Shown here in pieces: positions 26,330 through 37,635 of a stretch of 64,000 nucleotides of DNA. Where the stretch lies: NCBI RefSeq assembly GCF_008180415.1, contig NZ_VTEI01000007.1, positions 1-64,000 of the forward strand, read 5' to 3'. The notes under the pieces were generated by a model. It had not been told where the DNA came from. It made no database searches and saw only the letters and a program-made list of their open reading frames with translations. How positions within the stretch are numbered: position 1 is the first letter of the stretch; each line of letters begins with the position of its first letter. The position numbers and the translations under genes are program-made. The DNA is from Rossellomorea vietnamensis (lineage in GTDB: Bacteria; Bacillota; Bacilli; Bacillales; Bacillaceae_B).

Positions 26330-28200
26330 TATGCATTACCTCCTTTATCTGAATCATCAAGAAGGTCTTCTTTATGAACATGATAACCATGATCATCAAT
26401 TACTGATCTTAGGAACATAGCTCCTAGAGTGATCAGCATTCCGATCACAAGTACAGGAATTGCCCAAGCCTTGTCATCCACATGGTACATAGCGCCGAAT
26501 GCAGCTATGAATAATCCAAGAGACATCACAAATGGAAGGATTGAATTGTTAGGCATATGAATATCACCAAGCGGTTCAGCTGGAGTATACTCTTTCTTTC
26601 CTTCCATCTTCTCTAACCACCAAGAATCCAAGCCGCGAACAAGCGGTGTTTGCTTGAAGTTATAGAATGGAGGAGGAGATGGGATTGCCCATTCCAATGT
26701 ACGGCCGTCTCCCCAAGGGTCATTGCCGACTTTAACACCTTTAACCTGAGTCATGATGATGTTGTAAAGAAGCACAAGAACTGCCACTCCCATGAATGCA
26801 GCACCAATGGAACTTACCAGGTTTCCTGTTTCGAAACCTTGACCAGGCAAGAATTTCCAAATACGGCGAGGCATACCCATAAGACCAAGGAAATGCTGGA
26901 TGAAGAATGTTAAATGGAATCCGATAAAGAACAACCAGAAAGAAATCTTTCCTAAAAATTCATTCAACATTGTACCGAACATCTTCGGCCAGTAGAAATG
27001 AGTTCCTGCTAATAGTGCAAATACTACCCCGCCCACGATAACATAGTGGAAGTGGGCTACAACGAAATAAGTGTCGTGGAACTGATAGTCAGCTGCCGCT
27101 GATGCAAGCATGATTCCTGTTACACCGCCCGCGGTAAACGACGGTATGAACGACACCGCATATAGCATCGGGGTTGTAAATGAGATACTTCCGCCCCACA
27201 AAGTTAACAGCCAGTTAAATATTTTAATTCCTGTAGGGACTGCAATAGCCATTGTTGCAACAGCAAAGATTGCGTTTGCGATAGGTCCCAGACCAACTGT
27301 GAACATGTGGTGAGCCCATACCATAAATCCTAAGAAACCGATAAGTACTGTAGCAAATACCATTGAAGAATAACCAAACAAACGCTTTCTTGCGAATGTA
27401 GGGATAATCTCAGAGAAAATACCGAATGCCGGCAAGATCAGGATGTATACCTCAGGATGTCCAAAGATCCAAAAGAAATGTTCCCAGATAATTGTATTTC
27501 CTCCTGCTGCCGAATCAAAGAAGTTAGAACCGAACATACGGTCGAACAACATTAGGAACAACCCGATAGTAAGAGCCGGGAATGCGAATAAAATCAAAGC
27601 AGACGTTACGAATGCTGTCCAAGTGAACAAAGGCATACGCATATAAGTCATACCTGGAGCACGCATCGTGATGATGGTTACAAGGAAGTTGATACCACCA
27701 ATAAGCGTACCGGCACCTGAAATCTGAAGGCCGAGTACATAGAAGTCAATTCCATGTCCTTCTGAGTGGAGAGATAATGATGCGTATGAAGTCCACCCCG
27801 CATCCGGAGCACCGCCCAGGAACCAGGACAGGTTCAAGAAAACTCCTCCGAAGAAAAATAGCCAGAATCCAAGTGAATTCAAAAATGGAAAGGCGACGTC
27901 ACGTGCGCCTATCTGTAAAGGAACGACTGCATTCAAGAATGCGAATATGAGCGGCATGGCTGCCAGGAATATCATAGTCGTCCCGTGCATTGTCAAAACC
28001 TCATTGTATAAGCCTGCGGCGATAAAATCATTATTCGGCACGGCAAGCTGAATACGTATAATCAAGGCTTCTAGTCCACCCAGCAAGAAGAAGAATCCTC
28101 CTGATACCAGGTAGAGTATAGCTATCTTCTTATGGTCCACTGTTGTCAAGTAGTCCCAAAGAGTGGCGCCGAAGCCTTTCTTTTGTGCATAGCTACTCAC
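26329..28200 (-). CDS. ctaD: Cytochrome c oxidase subunit I
   Basis: This 623-residue catalytic subunit holds haem a and the haem a3-CuB centre that reduces oxygen to water while pumping protons. HGTTMIF near residue 71 has a haem a ligand, [15 protein letters not shown] near residue 245 carries the CuB histidine with cross-linked tyrosine, WAHHMFTVG follows, and VVAHFHYVI near residue 385 binds the haems. The C-terminal extension typical of Bacillus caa3 oxidase is present ([15 protein letters not shown]). Confidence 0.97.
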   Translation of the reverse strand: MSSYAQKKGFGATLWDYLTTVDHKKIAILYLVSGGFFFLLGGLEALIIRIQLAVPNNDFIAAGLYNEVLTMHGTTMIFLAAMPLIFAFLNAVVPLQIGARDVAFPFLNSLGFWLFFFGGVFLNLSWFLGGAPDAGWTSYASLSLHSEGHGIDFYVLGLQISGAGTLIGGINFLVTIITMRAPGMTYMRMPLFTWTAFVTSALILFAFPALTIGLFLMLFDRMFGSNFFDSAAGGNTIIWEHFFWIFGHPEVYILILPAFGIFSEIIPTFARKRLFGYSSMVFATVLIGFLGFMVWAHHMFTVGLGPIANAIFAVATMAIAVPTGIKIFNWLLTLWGGSISFTTPMLYAVSFIPSFTAGGVTGIMLASAAADYQFHDTYFVVAHFHYVIVGGVVFALLAGTHFYWPKMFGTMLNEFLGKISFWLFFIGFHLTFFIQHFLGLMGMPRRIWKFLPGQGFETGNLVSSIGAAFMGVAVLVLLYNIIMTQVKGVKVGNDPWGDGRTLEWAIPSPPPFYNFKQTPLVRGLDSWWLEKMEGKKEYTPAEPLGDIHMPNNSILPFVMSLGLFIAAFGAMYHVDDKAWAIPVLVIGMLITLGAMFLRSVIDDHGYHVHKEDLLDDSDKGGNA

Positions 28201-28228
28201 GATTAAACCTCCCTTTTACTTTCCCCAA

Positions 28229-29308
28229 TTAATCTTGTACCTTTAAGCCCATTAGATATTCTGCAAGGGCGTCTAATTGCTGATCATCCAGTTCGCCATA
28301 TGTACCCGTCATTTTATTGCCAGGCTTATATTGCTCAGGATTTTCCAGCCAGTTTTTCAATTCTTCTTCATTATGAGTAAGGAAACCTGCTATACGAGTA
28401 CGCTCGCCAAAGTTGGCAAGGTTAGGTGCAAGACGTGCCTGTTCAGGTCTTTCATCTACACCTGAAACTGCGTGGCAGCTCAAACATTTTTGATTGAAAA
28501 TCTCTTGTCCTTGCTGCGCCAGTTCAGTTGTAGGAGCAGGCGCTTCCGTTTCTTGCATAGCTGATACCCAGCTGCCGAATTCATCTTGAGAGATCGCTTT
28601 TACTTTGAAATCCATCAAAGCATGGGATGGTCCGCAAAGTTCAGCACATTTTCCATAGAACACATTTTCAACATTTTCCGCAGCTTCGCTGTCAAACTCA
28701 AGGAAGAACGTATTGACATTATCAACATTTGTATCGATCTTACCGCCTACTGCCGGAATCCAGAATGAGTGCTTAACATCTGAAGCTGTAACATTGAAGT
28801 AAACTTTTCTGTCAGTTGGCACAACTAGATCCTGGGATGTGATGATTCCTTGATCAGGATACTCAAATTCCCACCAGTACAAATTAGCACGGACATTAAC
28901 AACCAGTGCTTCACGGTTGCCTTCCGCATCTTTCTTTTCCATAGCTTCTGTATCAGCCAATTTAAATGTAGCGGATACAGTAGGAACGGCCAAAATTAAA
29001 AGAAGGAGGATCGGAACAGTCGTCCAGATAACCTCTAATGTATGGCTTCCTTCCACCTGCTTAGGAATTCTGTTTTCGTCGCCTTTTTTACGACGGAAAC
29101 GTGTAATAGCAATAAAATAGACAACTGCAACTACCAGAATCACGAGAACCATGATTACAGTAGACAAGATCATAAGATCGTATTGCATCTGTGCCACTTC
29201 ACCGGCTGGCTGTAATGTAGAAACAAATGGCTCTCCACAGCCGGAAAGAACGAGCGCCATCAGCGTGAAAAGCGATAATAGACGCCATTTAGATAGCCTT
29301 GCTTTCAT
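28229..29308 (-). CDS. ctaC: Cytochrome c oxidase subunit II with fused cytochrome c
   Basis: This 359-residue lipoprotein has a type II signal peptide (LMALVLSGCG), two transmembrane helices, the cupredoxin domain with the CuA site YGKCAELCGPSH near residue 220, and a C-terminal cytochrome c domain with CLSCH haem attachment near residue 275 and a distal methionine in NKMTGTYG. The fused haem domain marks it as caa3 type. It is first in the ctaCDEF unit and lies 28 bases upstream of ctaD. Confidence 0.97.
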   Translation of the reverse strand: MKARLSKWRLLSLFTLMALVLSGCGEPFVSTLQPAGEVAQMQYDLMILSTVIMVLVILVVAVVYFIAITRFRRKKGDENRIPKQVEGSHTLEVIWTTVPILLLLILAVPTVSATFKLADTEAMEKKDAEGNREALVVNVRANLYWWEFEYPDQGIITSQDLVVPTDRKVYFNVTASDVKHSFWIPAVGGKIDTNVDNVNTFFLEFDSEAAENVENVFYGKCAELCGPSHALMDFKVKAISQDEFGSWVSAMQETEAPAPTTELAQQGQEIFNQKCLSCHAVSGVDERPEQARLAPNLANFGERTRIAGFLTHNEEELKNWLENPEQYKPGNKMTGTYGELDDQQLDALAEYLMGLKVQD

Positions 29309-29413
29309 AGCTTAATCAAACCCCTCTTTCGTGTAATGTACTTTTGGTAAAACTAAAACAAGGACTGAAACCTTTTTTATATGGATTTCCTATAGAAAGA
29401 ATTCCTGAATTCA

Positions 29414-30328
29414 TTAAATGACTGTTACGATGACCATCGCTACAAAAAGGATTGTCAAATAGTTTAAAGAATAAACAAACATGAGCCTTGCCCATTTCAG
29501 ATCATCCTTCATTCTATATCCTGAAAGCGCCAGAGCTAACCATCCAAGATTGAATGCTGTAGCTAAAATAAAAAATGGCAAGCCAAGATCCCATAAAAAG
29601 AACGGGATTGGAAGGAGCGCTGCTACCCATGCAACACTGTGATGCTTGGTGACTTTGAATCCCTTCACAACTGGAAGCATTGGAATATTCGCAGCCCTGT
29701 ATTCTTCACAGCGCTTCATAGCGAGGGCATAGAAATGCGGCGGCTGCCAAATAAATACTATCGCAAAAAGCATCCAGGCCATCAGGCTTAGATCAGCATC
29801 AACTGCAGCCCATCCAATAAGCGGAGGCACCGCACCTGAAATACTTCCAACAACCGTGTTGCTGACATGCTGTCTTTTCGACCACATGGTATAAAGAACA
29901 ACATAACTGAAGATGCCGATGATTCCTATTACACCAGCAGTCACAGTAGTCATAAATAAAAATACTGTCCCTAATGTAATCATAAGCAGCCCAATCAATA
30001 GTGCTCTGCTTCCTGTTATCTTACCGGTAACAGTAGGGCGTCTCTTGGTTCTCTCCATCAAATGATCAATATCGCGGTCAATAAAGTTATTGATGCTGCA
30101 AGCTCCTCCCATGACAAGAGCCGATCCCGCCAAAGTAAGGAACAATGTATCAAGTGAATTAAGAAAATGTGTATTAGTAAAATAGAAGGCTAACCACATA
30201 CCAGTAAATGTTGTAATTAAATTGGAATTAACAATACCAATTTTTATAAGGGCCAAAAAGTCTTTCCAGGCTGTAGTAACTTGAATATCTGCATCTTTCA
30301 TATCTGCAATTACTCTGCTGTTAGACAT
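29414..30328 (-). CDS. ctaB: Protohaem IX farnesyltransferase (haem O synthase)
   Basis: This 304-residue membrane prenyltransferase attaches a farnesyl chain to haem B, giving haem O. The Asp-rich motif NNFIDRDIDHLMERTKRRP and the second motif YTMWSKRQH are present among about nine transmembrane segments. I begin at ATG 30328 (MSNSRV), behind GGAGGGGG; a longer frame to 30412 is not supported. It is upstream of ctaC and divergent from ctaA, as in B. subtilis. Confidence 0.96.
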   Translation of the reverse strand: MSNSRVIADMKDADIQVTTAWKDFLALIKIGIVNSNLITTFTGMWLAFYFTNTHFLNSLDTLFLTLAGSALVMGGACSINNFIDRDIDHLMERTKRRPTVTGKITGSRALLIGLLMITLGTVFLFMTTVTAGVIGIIGIFSYVVLYTMWSKRQHVSNTVVGSISGAVPPLIGWAAVDADLSLMAWMLFAIVFIWQPPHFYALAMKRCEEYRAANIPMLPVVKGFKVTKHHSVAWVAALLPIPFFLWDLGLPFFILATAFNLGWLALALSGYRMKDDLKWARLMFVYSLNYLTILFVAMVIVTVI

Positions 30329-30897
30329 CTTTTCCCCCTCCTCTCTCTTAAATAACAGAGGTTTTCCCACCTCTATACTATAAAGGAATTTCAAAACCAT
30401 TTCTATAACCATACGGGAATTTAATAGATTTCCTCACTAAATCCCTGAAAAATGATCTGCACAGCCAGAGAATTTTTAAAAATTCCAGCTGTCAATATTA
30501 TATTAAACCACAGATTTTTTTCTATTTGGGAATGAGAACGGAATGAAATATGGCGATATTGTGTCATCCAGCTTCCTTTCAACATTATAGTTTGTTTCAC
30601 AGAAACATCATATCATAGATTCGATTGAAACGCTTACAGTCATTCAATGTTTTTATAACAATTCCATGATCCTGATTAACTCCCAATCTCCTTAATTTGT
30701 CCTCTGAGGGGCATATTCTCTTTATTCTGTAACATTTTATCTGTTGTTTTTTGATGGTTTATTCGGTATCATCTTAAAGGCGTACATTTTTGCAGAATAC
30801 CTTTTTTAAACGTTATTACAAGTGTTTTATATTGTATTGATATTTATTTCAGCATGAATATTAGTTTCAGAGTTTATAATTAAAGTAGGTGAATAGA
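30329..30897. promoter_or_regulatory. Divergent ctaB/ctaA control region (569 bases)
   Basis: The A+T-rich gap must hold both promoters; ctaA is ResD-controlled in B. subtilis, but I could not place a site with confidence. A small hairpin AGAGGT/ACCTCT (about 30357-30374) lies in the ctaB leader just ahead of the ribosome binding site. Confidence 0.5.
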
Positions 30898-31803
30898 TTG
30901 CATAAAGGTTTAAAATGGTTAAGCGTTATTACAACCCTTGGAATGCTTTTCGTTTTACTCGGCGGTGCCCTGGTAACCAAAACCGATTCAGGAATGGGCT
31001 GCGGCAGGTCCTGGCCTCTCTGCCACGGAGAGTTTGTTCCAAGTGATATCACCTTTGAACTGCTCGTTGAATTATCACATAGGCTGGTTTCCGGAAGTGT
31101 GGGAATCCTCGTGCTGGTTCTGGCTGTCTGGTCATGGAAAGCCATAGGTTATAAAAGGGAAACGAAGCTTCTCGCTTCCTTATCTTTTTTCTTTCTGGCA
31201 GCACAGGCACTTATAGGAGCTGCAGCTGTCATTTGGGCACAATCCGATTTTGTGCTGGCACTTCATTTTGGAATCTCATTGATTTCTTTCGCAGCCATAT
31301 TACTTCTAACCCTTTTGATTTTTGAAGTAGACAAAAAATTCGATGCGGACAAGGTTGTCATAGACCGCAAGATGAGGTTTCATATCCTTGGTATCACTCT
31401 TTACAGTTACATTGTCGTCTATACCGGCGCTTTAGTCAGGCATACAGACTCAAGCCTAGTCTGCAGGGACTGGCCTTTATGTCTGAACGACAGCCCCGGG
31501 CTGCCTGGAAATATGTATGAATGGATTCAAATGGGCCACCGCTTTGCGGCAGCCATCATATTCTTCTGGATTGCCTACGCCGCATACCTCGCAGTCAAGA
31601 ACTATAAAGATCAGAGAGTGATTTACTGGGGTTGGATCATTGCCTTTATTCTTGTAACCCTTCAGGCTACTACAGGTGCCTTGACGGTCATTACAAGATT
31701 GAACCTTATGATTGCCCTTGCGCATGCATTGATCATCTCCTGCTTGTTCGGGCTGCTATGCTATTTGATTCTGCTTGCCTCCCGCAGCAAGATCCGTCAG
31801 TAA
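30898..31803 (+). CDS. ctaA: Haem A synthase
   Basis: This 301-residue membrane enzyme oxidises haem O to haem A. It has two four-helix halves. The cysteine pairs CGRSWPLCH (first extracellular loop) and CRDWPLC (third) are present, as are the haem-ligand histidines in [24 protein letters not shown] and LAHALI. I use TTG 30898, five bases after AGGTGA; the GTG at 30889 is part of that binding site. The N-terminus [10 protein letters not shown] then aligns with B. subtilis CtaA. Confidence 0.95.
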   Translation: MHKGLKWLSVITTLGMLFVLLGGALVTKTDSGMGCGRSWPLCHGEFVPSDITFELLVELSHRLVSGSVGILVLVLAVWSWKAIGYKRETKLLASLSFFFLAAQALIGAAAVIWAQSDFVLALHFGISLISFAAILLLTLLIFEVDKKFDADKVVIDRKMRFHILGITLYSYIVVYTGALVRHTDSSLVCRDWPLCLNDSPGLPGNMYEWIQMGHRFAAAIIFFWIAYAAYLAVKNYKDQRVIYWGWIIAFILVTLQATTGALTVITRLNLMIALAHALIISCLFGLLCYLILLASRSKIRQ

Positions 31804-31812
31804 TGTTATTGC

Positions 31813-31853
31813 AAAAAAGGATGCCGCCCCTCGTGGGACGGCATCCTTTTTTT
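31813..31853. terminator. Bidirectional terminator between ctaA and pycA
   Basis: A GC-rich stem (GGATGCCG with CGGCATCC, extended by C/G pairs) is bounded by A6 on the left and T7 on the right, serving both convergent genes. Confidence 0.92.
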
Positions 31854-34800
31854 AGATTCGATCTATTTCAATAAGTAAATCTCCCGGAGCAATTGCATCC
31901 CCGCTTTTTACATGGATATCTCTTATAGTTCCAGTGAAAGGTGCCTGTACAGTGGTTTCCATCTTCATAGCTTCGTTGATGAGAAGATGGTCTCCCTGAC
32001 TGACTTTTTCGCCTTTTCCAGCGATTACCTTTAAGACGGTTCCCGGCATAGTAGCGCCGATATGGTTCTCGTTTTTTGGATTTGCTTTCGGTTTTAAGGC
32101 TACCGAAGCTTTAACGCTTTCATCCTTGATGACCACTTCCCTGGCCTGTCCATTCAGTTCGAAATACACAATCCTTGTTCCATCTGCTTGAGGCTGGCCG
32201 ACAGAAATAAGTTTGACGATCAAAGTCTTACCAGTTTCTATTTCAACCTCCACTTCCTCTCCCAGCCTCATTCCATAAAGGAAAGTCGGTGTATCCAGGA
32301 CTGAAATATCACCAAATGCTTCTACAGTCTTGCTGTAATCCATAAAGACTTTTGGATAAAGAGCATAGGCTATTGCATCAAAGCTCGTTACTTGACGGTC
32401 TAGATCCTTGAACAATTTTTCTTTCAACTCCCCAAAATCTACATCATCAAGCAGTTCACCCGGTCTAACCGTGATTGGTTCTTTTCCTTTAAGAATGGCT
32501 TGTTGCAGCTCTTTCGGGAATCCTCCATAAGGCTGTCCGAGATACCCTTCAAATAGCTCAATAACTGAATCAGGGAAATCGATTTTTTCACCGCGCTCTA
32601 CGACGTCGCTTTCGGTTAAATCATTCTGAACCATGAATAGCGCCATATCCCCCACAACTTTAGAGGAAGGCGTCACTTTGACGATGTCACCGAACAGATG
32701 ATTCACCCTTGAGTACATTTCTTTGACTTCTTCCCAGCGGTCTCCGAGCCCAACTGCTTTTGCCTGCTGCTGAAGGTTGCTGTATTGGCCGCCTGGCATT
32801 TCATGCTCATACACCTCTGTATGGGAAGACATCATGCCGCTCTCAAAATCACGATAATATTTCCTGACATCTTCCCAATAGTGGGAAAGTTTTTCAAGTG
32901 ACTGTACATTCACTTTAGGTTCTCTATCCATTCCATCAACTGCATAATACAGCGTATTCGCACTCGGCTGGGAAGTTAACCCAGACATGGAGCCTAGAGC
33001 CGTATCAACGATATCCACCCCAGCCTCTATTGCTTTTGCATACATGTAGATCCCGTTTCCGCTTGTATCGTGGCTGTGAAGGTGAATTGGCAGGTCAACG
33101 GTTTCTTTCAGCTCGGAAATCAGTCGATAAGCTGCCTGAGGCTTCAGCAGTCCAGCCATATCTTTGATTGCAAGGATATGGGCGCCTTGAGCTTCCAGTT
33201 CCTTTGCCAAATTCTTATAATACTGTACATCGTACTTTTGTCTGGAAGGATCAAGGATATCACCCGTGTAACAGATGGCCGCTTCTGCAATCTTTCCATT
33301 CTGCCTTACAGCGTCAATCGCTGTTTCCATTCCCTGTATCCAGTTAAGACTGTCAAAAATCCTGAAAACATCTATCCCTGTAAAAGCCGATTTTTCCACA
33401 AACTCCCTGATGACATTATCAGGATAATTTTTATAACCGACTGCGTTCGAAGCCCTGAGCAGCATTTGAAAAAGCACATTCGGAATTCTTTGTCGAAGTG
33501 AAATGAGCCTGTCCCATGGGTCCTCTTTGAGGAAGCGGTATGCCACATCAAAAGTCGCCCCTCCCCACATTTCATAAGAGAAAAGATCCGGCATCAAACG
33601 GGCTGAAGGTTCAGCAATCGATTTCAAATCAGTGGTTCTCACCCTGGTTGCCAGCAAGGATTGATGGGCATCCCTGAAAGTGGTATCAGTCAGGAGTACA
33701 TTTTTTTGTTCCTTGATCCAGTTAACCAGACCTTCAGGGCCTTGCCTGTCAAGAATCTGCTTGGTACCCTCCTGTAAATCCGGCAGTTCTTTCAAATGTG
33801 GGATTCTCGGCTTATCAAACACTGGCTTCTTCTTCTTTTCAATCCCTGGGAAACCATTGACTGTAACGTTTCCTATATAGGAAAGCATCTTTGTTCCCCT
33901 GTCTTTTCTTTTAGGGAATATAAATAGCTGAGGGGTTGTATCAATAAAGGACGTATCATACTGCCCCGTCAGGAATTGGTCATGTTTTATTACATTTTCC
34001 AGGAAAGGAATGTTCGTCTTGATACCCCTAATCCGGAATTCCTGAAGATTGCGGACCATTTTAGATGCGGCTTGATCAAACGATAAAGCCCATGTAGATA
34101 CTTTAACAAGCAGCGAATCGTAAAACGGGGTAATGATCGCTCCTTGGTAGCCGTTACCCGCATCGAGCCTTACACCAAAACCGCCTCCTGAACGATAGGC
34201 CATAATCTTTCCTGTATCAGGCATGAAGTTATTCAATGGGTCCTCTGTTGTTACCCTTGATTGAATGGCATAGCCGTGAATCGAAATTTTCTCTTGCTCC
34301 GGTATTCCGATTTTACTTCCATGCAGTTCATTTCCTTCAGCAATCATAATTTGAGACTGTACGATATCGACACCGGTGATCATTTCAGTGATCGTATGCT
34401 CTACCTGCACCCTTGGATTTACTTCGATAAAATAGAAACGGTTATCTGCTACAAGGAATTCCACTGTACCGGCATTCACATAGTCTACATTTTTCATCAA
34501 TTGGACTGCCGCATTGCATATCTCGTCCCTGAGCTGTTCATCCAGCGACACACACGGTGCAACTTCCACCACTTTTTGATGCCTACGCTGAACTGAGCAG
34601 TCTCTTTCAAATAAATGGATGATATTTCCCTGCTCATCCCCTAATATCTGAACCTCTATATGCTTTGGATTCTGCACAAATTTTTCTACATACACTTCAT
34701 CATTTCCAAATGCTGCTTTAGCTTCGGATTTGGCTCTCTCAAAGGACTCTTTCACTTGGTCGGGTCCATGGACGATTCTCATTCCTCTTCCGCCTCCTCC

Positions 34801-35292
34801 AAGTGAGGCTTTAATGATGATAGGATAACCGTGTGCCTTCCCGAATTGGACTACTTCCTCAAGTCCGTTGACCGGTCCGTCACTGCCCGGTATAACAGGT
34901 ATATTAGCGAGCTGGGCCTGATGCCTGGCCTTTACTTTATCTCCAAACATATCTAGATGTTTGGAGTGGGGGCCTATAAAGGTAATGCCTTCTTCTTCAC
35001 ATCTTCTTGCAAAATTTATATTCTCAGACAGGAAGCCGTACCCGGGGTGAATGGCATCTACATCCGCCTTCTTGGCAATTTCAATGATGCCCTCGATATC
35101 AAGGTAAGCGTCAATCGGTTTTTTCCCCTCGCCAACAAGGTAGGCTTCATCTGCTTTATAACGGTGGTAGGAACCTGAATCCTCTTTAGAATAAACCGCA
35201 ACGGTCCTAAGATTTAATTCTGTACATGCACGGAAAACCCGAATGGCGATTTCTCCGCGGTTGGCCACTAGAACTTTGTTAAATTTCCTCAA
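31852..35292 (-). CDS. pycA: Pyruvate carboxylase
   Basis: This 1146-residue biotin enzyme converts pyruvate to oxaloacetate. The biotin carboxylase domain (residues 1-450) has KASLGGGGRGMRIV for ATP and RDCSVQRRHQKVVE. The carboxyltransferase domain starts near 525 with LLTDTTFRDAHQSLLATR, and the C-terminal carrier domain has the biotinyl lysine in NEAMKMET. I choose TTG 35292 (MRKFNKVLVANRGE), behind AAAGGAGAGG; the frame remains open to 35337. B. subtilis PycA is 1148 residues. Confidence 0.97.
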   Translation of the reverse strand: MRKFNKVLVANRGEIAIRVFRACTELNLRTVAVYSKEDSGSYHRYKADEAYLVGEGKKPIDAYLDIEGIIEIAKKADVDAIHPGYGFLSENINFARRCEEEGITFIGPHSKHLDMFGDKVKARHQAQLANIPVIPGSDGPVNGLEEVVQFGKAHGYPIIIKASLGGGGRGMRIVHGPDQVKESFERAKSEAKAAFGNDEVYVEKFVQNPKHIEVQILGDEQGNIIHLFERDCSVQRRHQKVVEVAPCVSLDEQLRDEICNAAVQLMKNVDYVNAGTVEFLVADNRFYFIEVNPRVQVEHTITEMITGVDIVQSQIMIAEGNELHGSKIGIPEQEKISIHGYAIQSRVTTEDPLNNFMPDTGKIMAYRSGGGFGVRLDAGNGYQGAIITPFYDSLLVKVSTWALSFDQAASKMVRNLQEFRIRGIKTNIPFLENVIKHDQFLTGQYDTSFIDTTPQLFIFPKRKDRGTKMLSYIGNVTVNGFPGIEKKKKPVFDKPRIPHLKELPDLQEGTKQILDRQGPEGLVNWIKEQKNVLLTDTTFRDAHQSLLATRVRTTDLKSIAEPSARLMPDLFSYEMWGGATFDVAYRFLKEDPWDRLISLRQRIPNVLFQMLLRASNAVGYKNYPDNVIREFVEKSAFTGIDVFRIFDSLNWIQGMETAIDAVRQNGKIAEAAICYTGDILDPSRQKYDVQYYKNLAKELEAQGAHILAIKDMAGLLKPQAAYRLISELKETVDLPIHLHSHDTSGNGIYMYAKAIEAGVDIVDTALGSMSGLTSQPSANTLYYAVDGMDREPKVNVQSLEKLSHYWEDVRKYYRDFESGMMSSHTEVYEHEMPGGQYSNLQQQAKAVGLGDRWEEVKEMYSRVNHLFGDIVKVTPSSKVVGDMALFMVQNDLTESDVVERGEKIDFPDSVIELFEGYLGQPYGGFPKELQQAILKGKEPITVRPGELLDDVDFGELKEKLFKDLDRQVTSFDAIAYALYPKVFMDYSKTVEAFGDISVLDTPTFLYGMRLGEEVEVEIETGKTLIVKLISVGQPQADGTRIVYFELNGQAREVVIKDESVKASVALKPKANPKNENHIGATMPGTVLKVIAGKGEKVSQGDHLLINEAMKMETTVQAPFTGTIRDIHVKSGDAIAPGDLLIEIDRI

Positions 35293-35443
35293 ATTATACC
35301 TCTCCTTTAAGCAATAATCTTGTATGTAAATAAACATGCAGATGATGAAAAACCAAATCTAAAATTTTTAATTTTTCAAACAAATCTGCTTATATAGAAG
35401 GGCTGATCACTAAGGAGTTTCTTAAATAACCAGCCCATTCTTT

Positions 35444-36664
35444 CTAATGATGGATATTATATACATTTTTCACTTCACTGCTGGTGTTGGCAGCAGAAAT
35501 TTCTTTTTTCTCTCTGTACTTTTCATCATATTTGACAAACATCGATACATTCACCAGGACACCCATAGAAAGCGAAAGCACCAGAAGGGATGACCCTCCA
35601 TAACTGACGAAAGGGAGTGGGACACCGGTAATTGGTATCACACCGGATACCCCTCCAAGATTAATGAATGCCTGAAGGCCAATCATGCTTGAAATACCGA
35701 CAGCAAGCATAGTGCCGAAAGGGTCCCGGCTCTTCACCCCGGTGTATATGCCCCGAAGTACAATGTAGGAAAGCCCCAGAATGACAAAAGCAACCCCAAG
35801 GAGACCAAGTTCCTCTACAATGATGGCCATGATGAAGTCGGTGTGGGATTCAGGCAGATAACCGAGCTTCTGGATCCCTTGTCCCAGTCCTAGACCTTGT
35901 AGTCCCCCTGCGCCTATAGCTAAATAGGAATTGACAAGCTGGTATCCTTCTCCTTGAGCATATTGAAAAGGATCAAGATAGGCATGGATCCTTCCCACCC
36001 TTTCATTGGTGAAAATATAATTCCTGCCAAGATAAATGAAAGGTGAAACCAAGACCAGCAGCCCTGCTCCCAACGCCCCAAGCTTAAAAAACATCTTAAA
36101 GCTTATGCCGGAGCACAGTATCACAAAGCAGCCAATCACAAAGATGATACCAGCTGTTCCATAATCAGGTTCAAGGAAGACCAGGAAACAGATAAAACCA
36201 AAAATCAGTAATGGCGGCATTACTCCCACATTCAATTGATCTATGTAATCCTGCTTCTTAGCATAAACCGCAGAGAGATAAATGATGACCGATAACTTGG
36301 CAAATTCAGAAGGCTGGATCTGCATGATGCCTATGTTGATCCAACTTTGAGCTCCATTCACTTCAACCCCGACGAAATGGACAGCCAGCAAGAGTCCAAT
36401 CGTGCCGAACAGCACTGCCTTTAGAGGAAGCTTGAACCTCGTAAACGCTTTGTACGGGAAGACAGCTGCCAATAAGAAAGCCGAGAGTCCGACAAAAATA
36501 TTAAATAACTGTTTTTTATAGAAGTGATCACTGCTGGTTTCATAGAATTCTACAGCAGTCACCATGCTGGCGCTGTAAATCATGATCAATCCGAAAAAGC
36601 ACAAGAAAATATAAACAGCTATCAACGAGTAATCGTACGATTTTAATATTTTTTTTATAAGCAT
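35444..36664 (-). CDS. ftsW: Peptidoglycan glycosyltransferase FtsW
   Basis: This 406-residue SEDS protein has ten transmembrane segments. GLIMIYSASMV near the N-terminus, NGAQSWINIGIMQIQPSEFAKL around residue 105, ESHTDFIMAIIVEELGL around 275 and GVPLPFVSYGGSSL near 350 are SEDS signatures. It polymerises septal glycan strands with a class B penicillin-binding protein. The position between pycA and ylaN is that of B. subtilis ftsW (ylaO). Confidence 0.95.
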   Translation of the reverse strand: MLIKKILKSYDYSLIAVYIFLCFFGLIMIYSASMVTAVEFYETSSDHFYKKQLFNIFVGLSAFLLAAVFPYKAFTRFKLPLKAVLFGTIGLLLAVHFVGVEVNGAQSWINIGIMQIQPSEFAKLSVIIYLSAVYAKKQDYIDQLNVGVMPPLLIFGFICFLVFLEPDYGTAGIIFVIGCFVILCSGISFKMFFKLGALGAGLLVLVSPFIYLGRNYIFTNERVGRIHAYLDPFQYAQGEGYQLVNSYLAIGAGGLQGLGLGQGIQKLGYLPESHTDFIMAIIVEELGLLGVAFVILGLSYIVLRGIYTGVKSRDPFGTMLAVGISSMIGLQAFINLGGVSGVIPITGVPLPFVSYGGSSLLVLSLSMGVLVNVSMFVKYDEKYREKKEISAANTSSEVKNVYNIHH

Positions 36665-36758
36665 AGTCTCTTCCTATCCCTTTTTTAGAAATATTCTATT
36701 TAAATAGTTAAAATCCTGCTAATCTCTTTAAATAGAAACATTATTGACGGGCTAGTAA

Positions 36759-36795
36759 AAAAACCCAAACAACCGCATGCTTTTGTTTGAGTTTT
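36759..36795 (-). terminator. Terminator of ylaN
   Basis: On the minus strand AAACTCAAACAA pairs with TTGTTTGGGTTT (one G-U pair) and is followed by TTTTAC, ten bases past the ylaN stop. Confidence 0.75.
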
Positions 36796-36804
36796 CACTA
36801 TTAT

Positions 36805-37086
36805 TTATTTTTTAGTAGAAGCTTCATGCAGGGCAGAAAGCTCTCTTTCTAAAGAATCCATAAGGGTCTTTCCATCTGTTCCGTCTACTAGTCCAAGGCG
36901 GACAGCAAACTCTATTTCACGGGATAATCCGAACATTTGAGTATCCAACACTTCCTCATATAAAGGACATTGGGGCATCGTTAAATTATCCATCTGTACT
37001 TTTATAAGCTTTAATATTTTTTCTGCGTCAGCCTTCAGCAGCTGATAGGCTTTTTCACGATGGTCGATTTTCATCTCAGACGCCAT
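36805..37086 (-). CDS. ylaN: YlaN (UPF0358) protein
   Basis: This 93-residue helical protein matches Yla[21 protein letters not shown], then [21 protein letters not shown] with conserved Cys and acidic residues. Work in S. aureus and B. subtilis has reported iron binding by YlaN and an effect on the Fur repressor. The start is ATG 37086 after GGGGGG. It is separated from ftsW by a terminator. Confidence 0.93.
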   Translation of the reverse strand: MASEMKIDHREKAYQLLKADAEKILKLIKVQMDNLTMPQCPLYEEVLDTQMFGLSREIEFAVRLGLVDGTDGKTLMDSLERELSALHEASTKK

Positions 37087-37635
37087 AATGATCCCCCCAT
37101 TCCGTACAAATAGCGACTCTCTTATCTTAAAATTTTATCGCTAAACCGAGTAAATTGCAAGGAAAAAAGAAAAGAGGAAGCGGCCGAGCAGAGAGTTTTA
37201 AAATTGTATGCTGCCCTCTTGGGATAAAGGAGGAAACATTGACAAAATGCTCCCTTGAGTATGAGGGATTCATATTAATAGGAGCCTGAAGTTAATTAGG
37301 TTTTTCTCGTTTTATTTCAGGATGTATTTCAGAATGGAAATTCGCGGCAATTTTCAGGAAGGATCAGTGTACAGCTGGAGGTAGAATTAAAAGACTTCCG
37401 GGAGTCGAACCTCACCTGTTCGCGGCTCTCAAGGATTTCTAATAGAAGCAGGTAATTGGTTTGATTATTATAGGCTCCACTTTTCTTTTTTATTTAGTTA
37501 GTACGTCTCCTAAATAACTGACAGCGATAGTTTTTTTCACTTTCTATCATGACTGCTTCCGTATGAACCAACCAATTCAGCTTATATACCGTCTTATTTA
37601 TACATCCATTTAAACCGCCTGTGCGTCGAGCAATC
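37087..37635. other. 549-base gap between glsA and ylaN
   Basis: I see no supported gene, repeat copy or strong terminator. Short stretches of GC-richer sequence near 37385-37435 do not match the repeat families of the window. Confidence 0.4.
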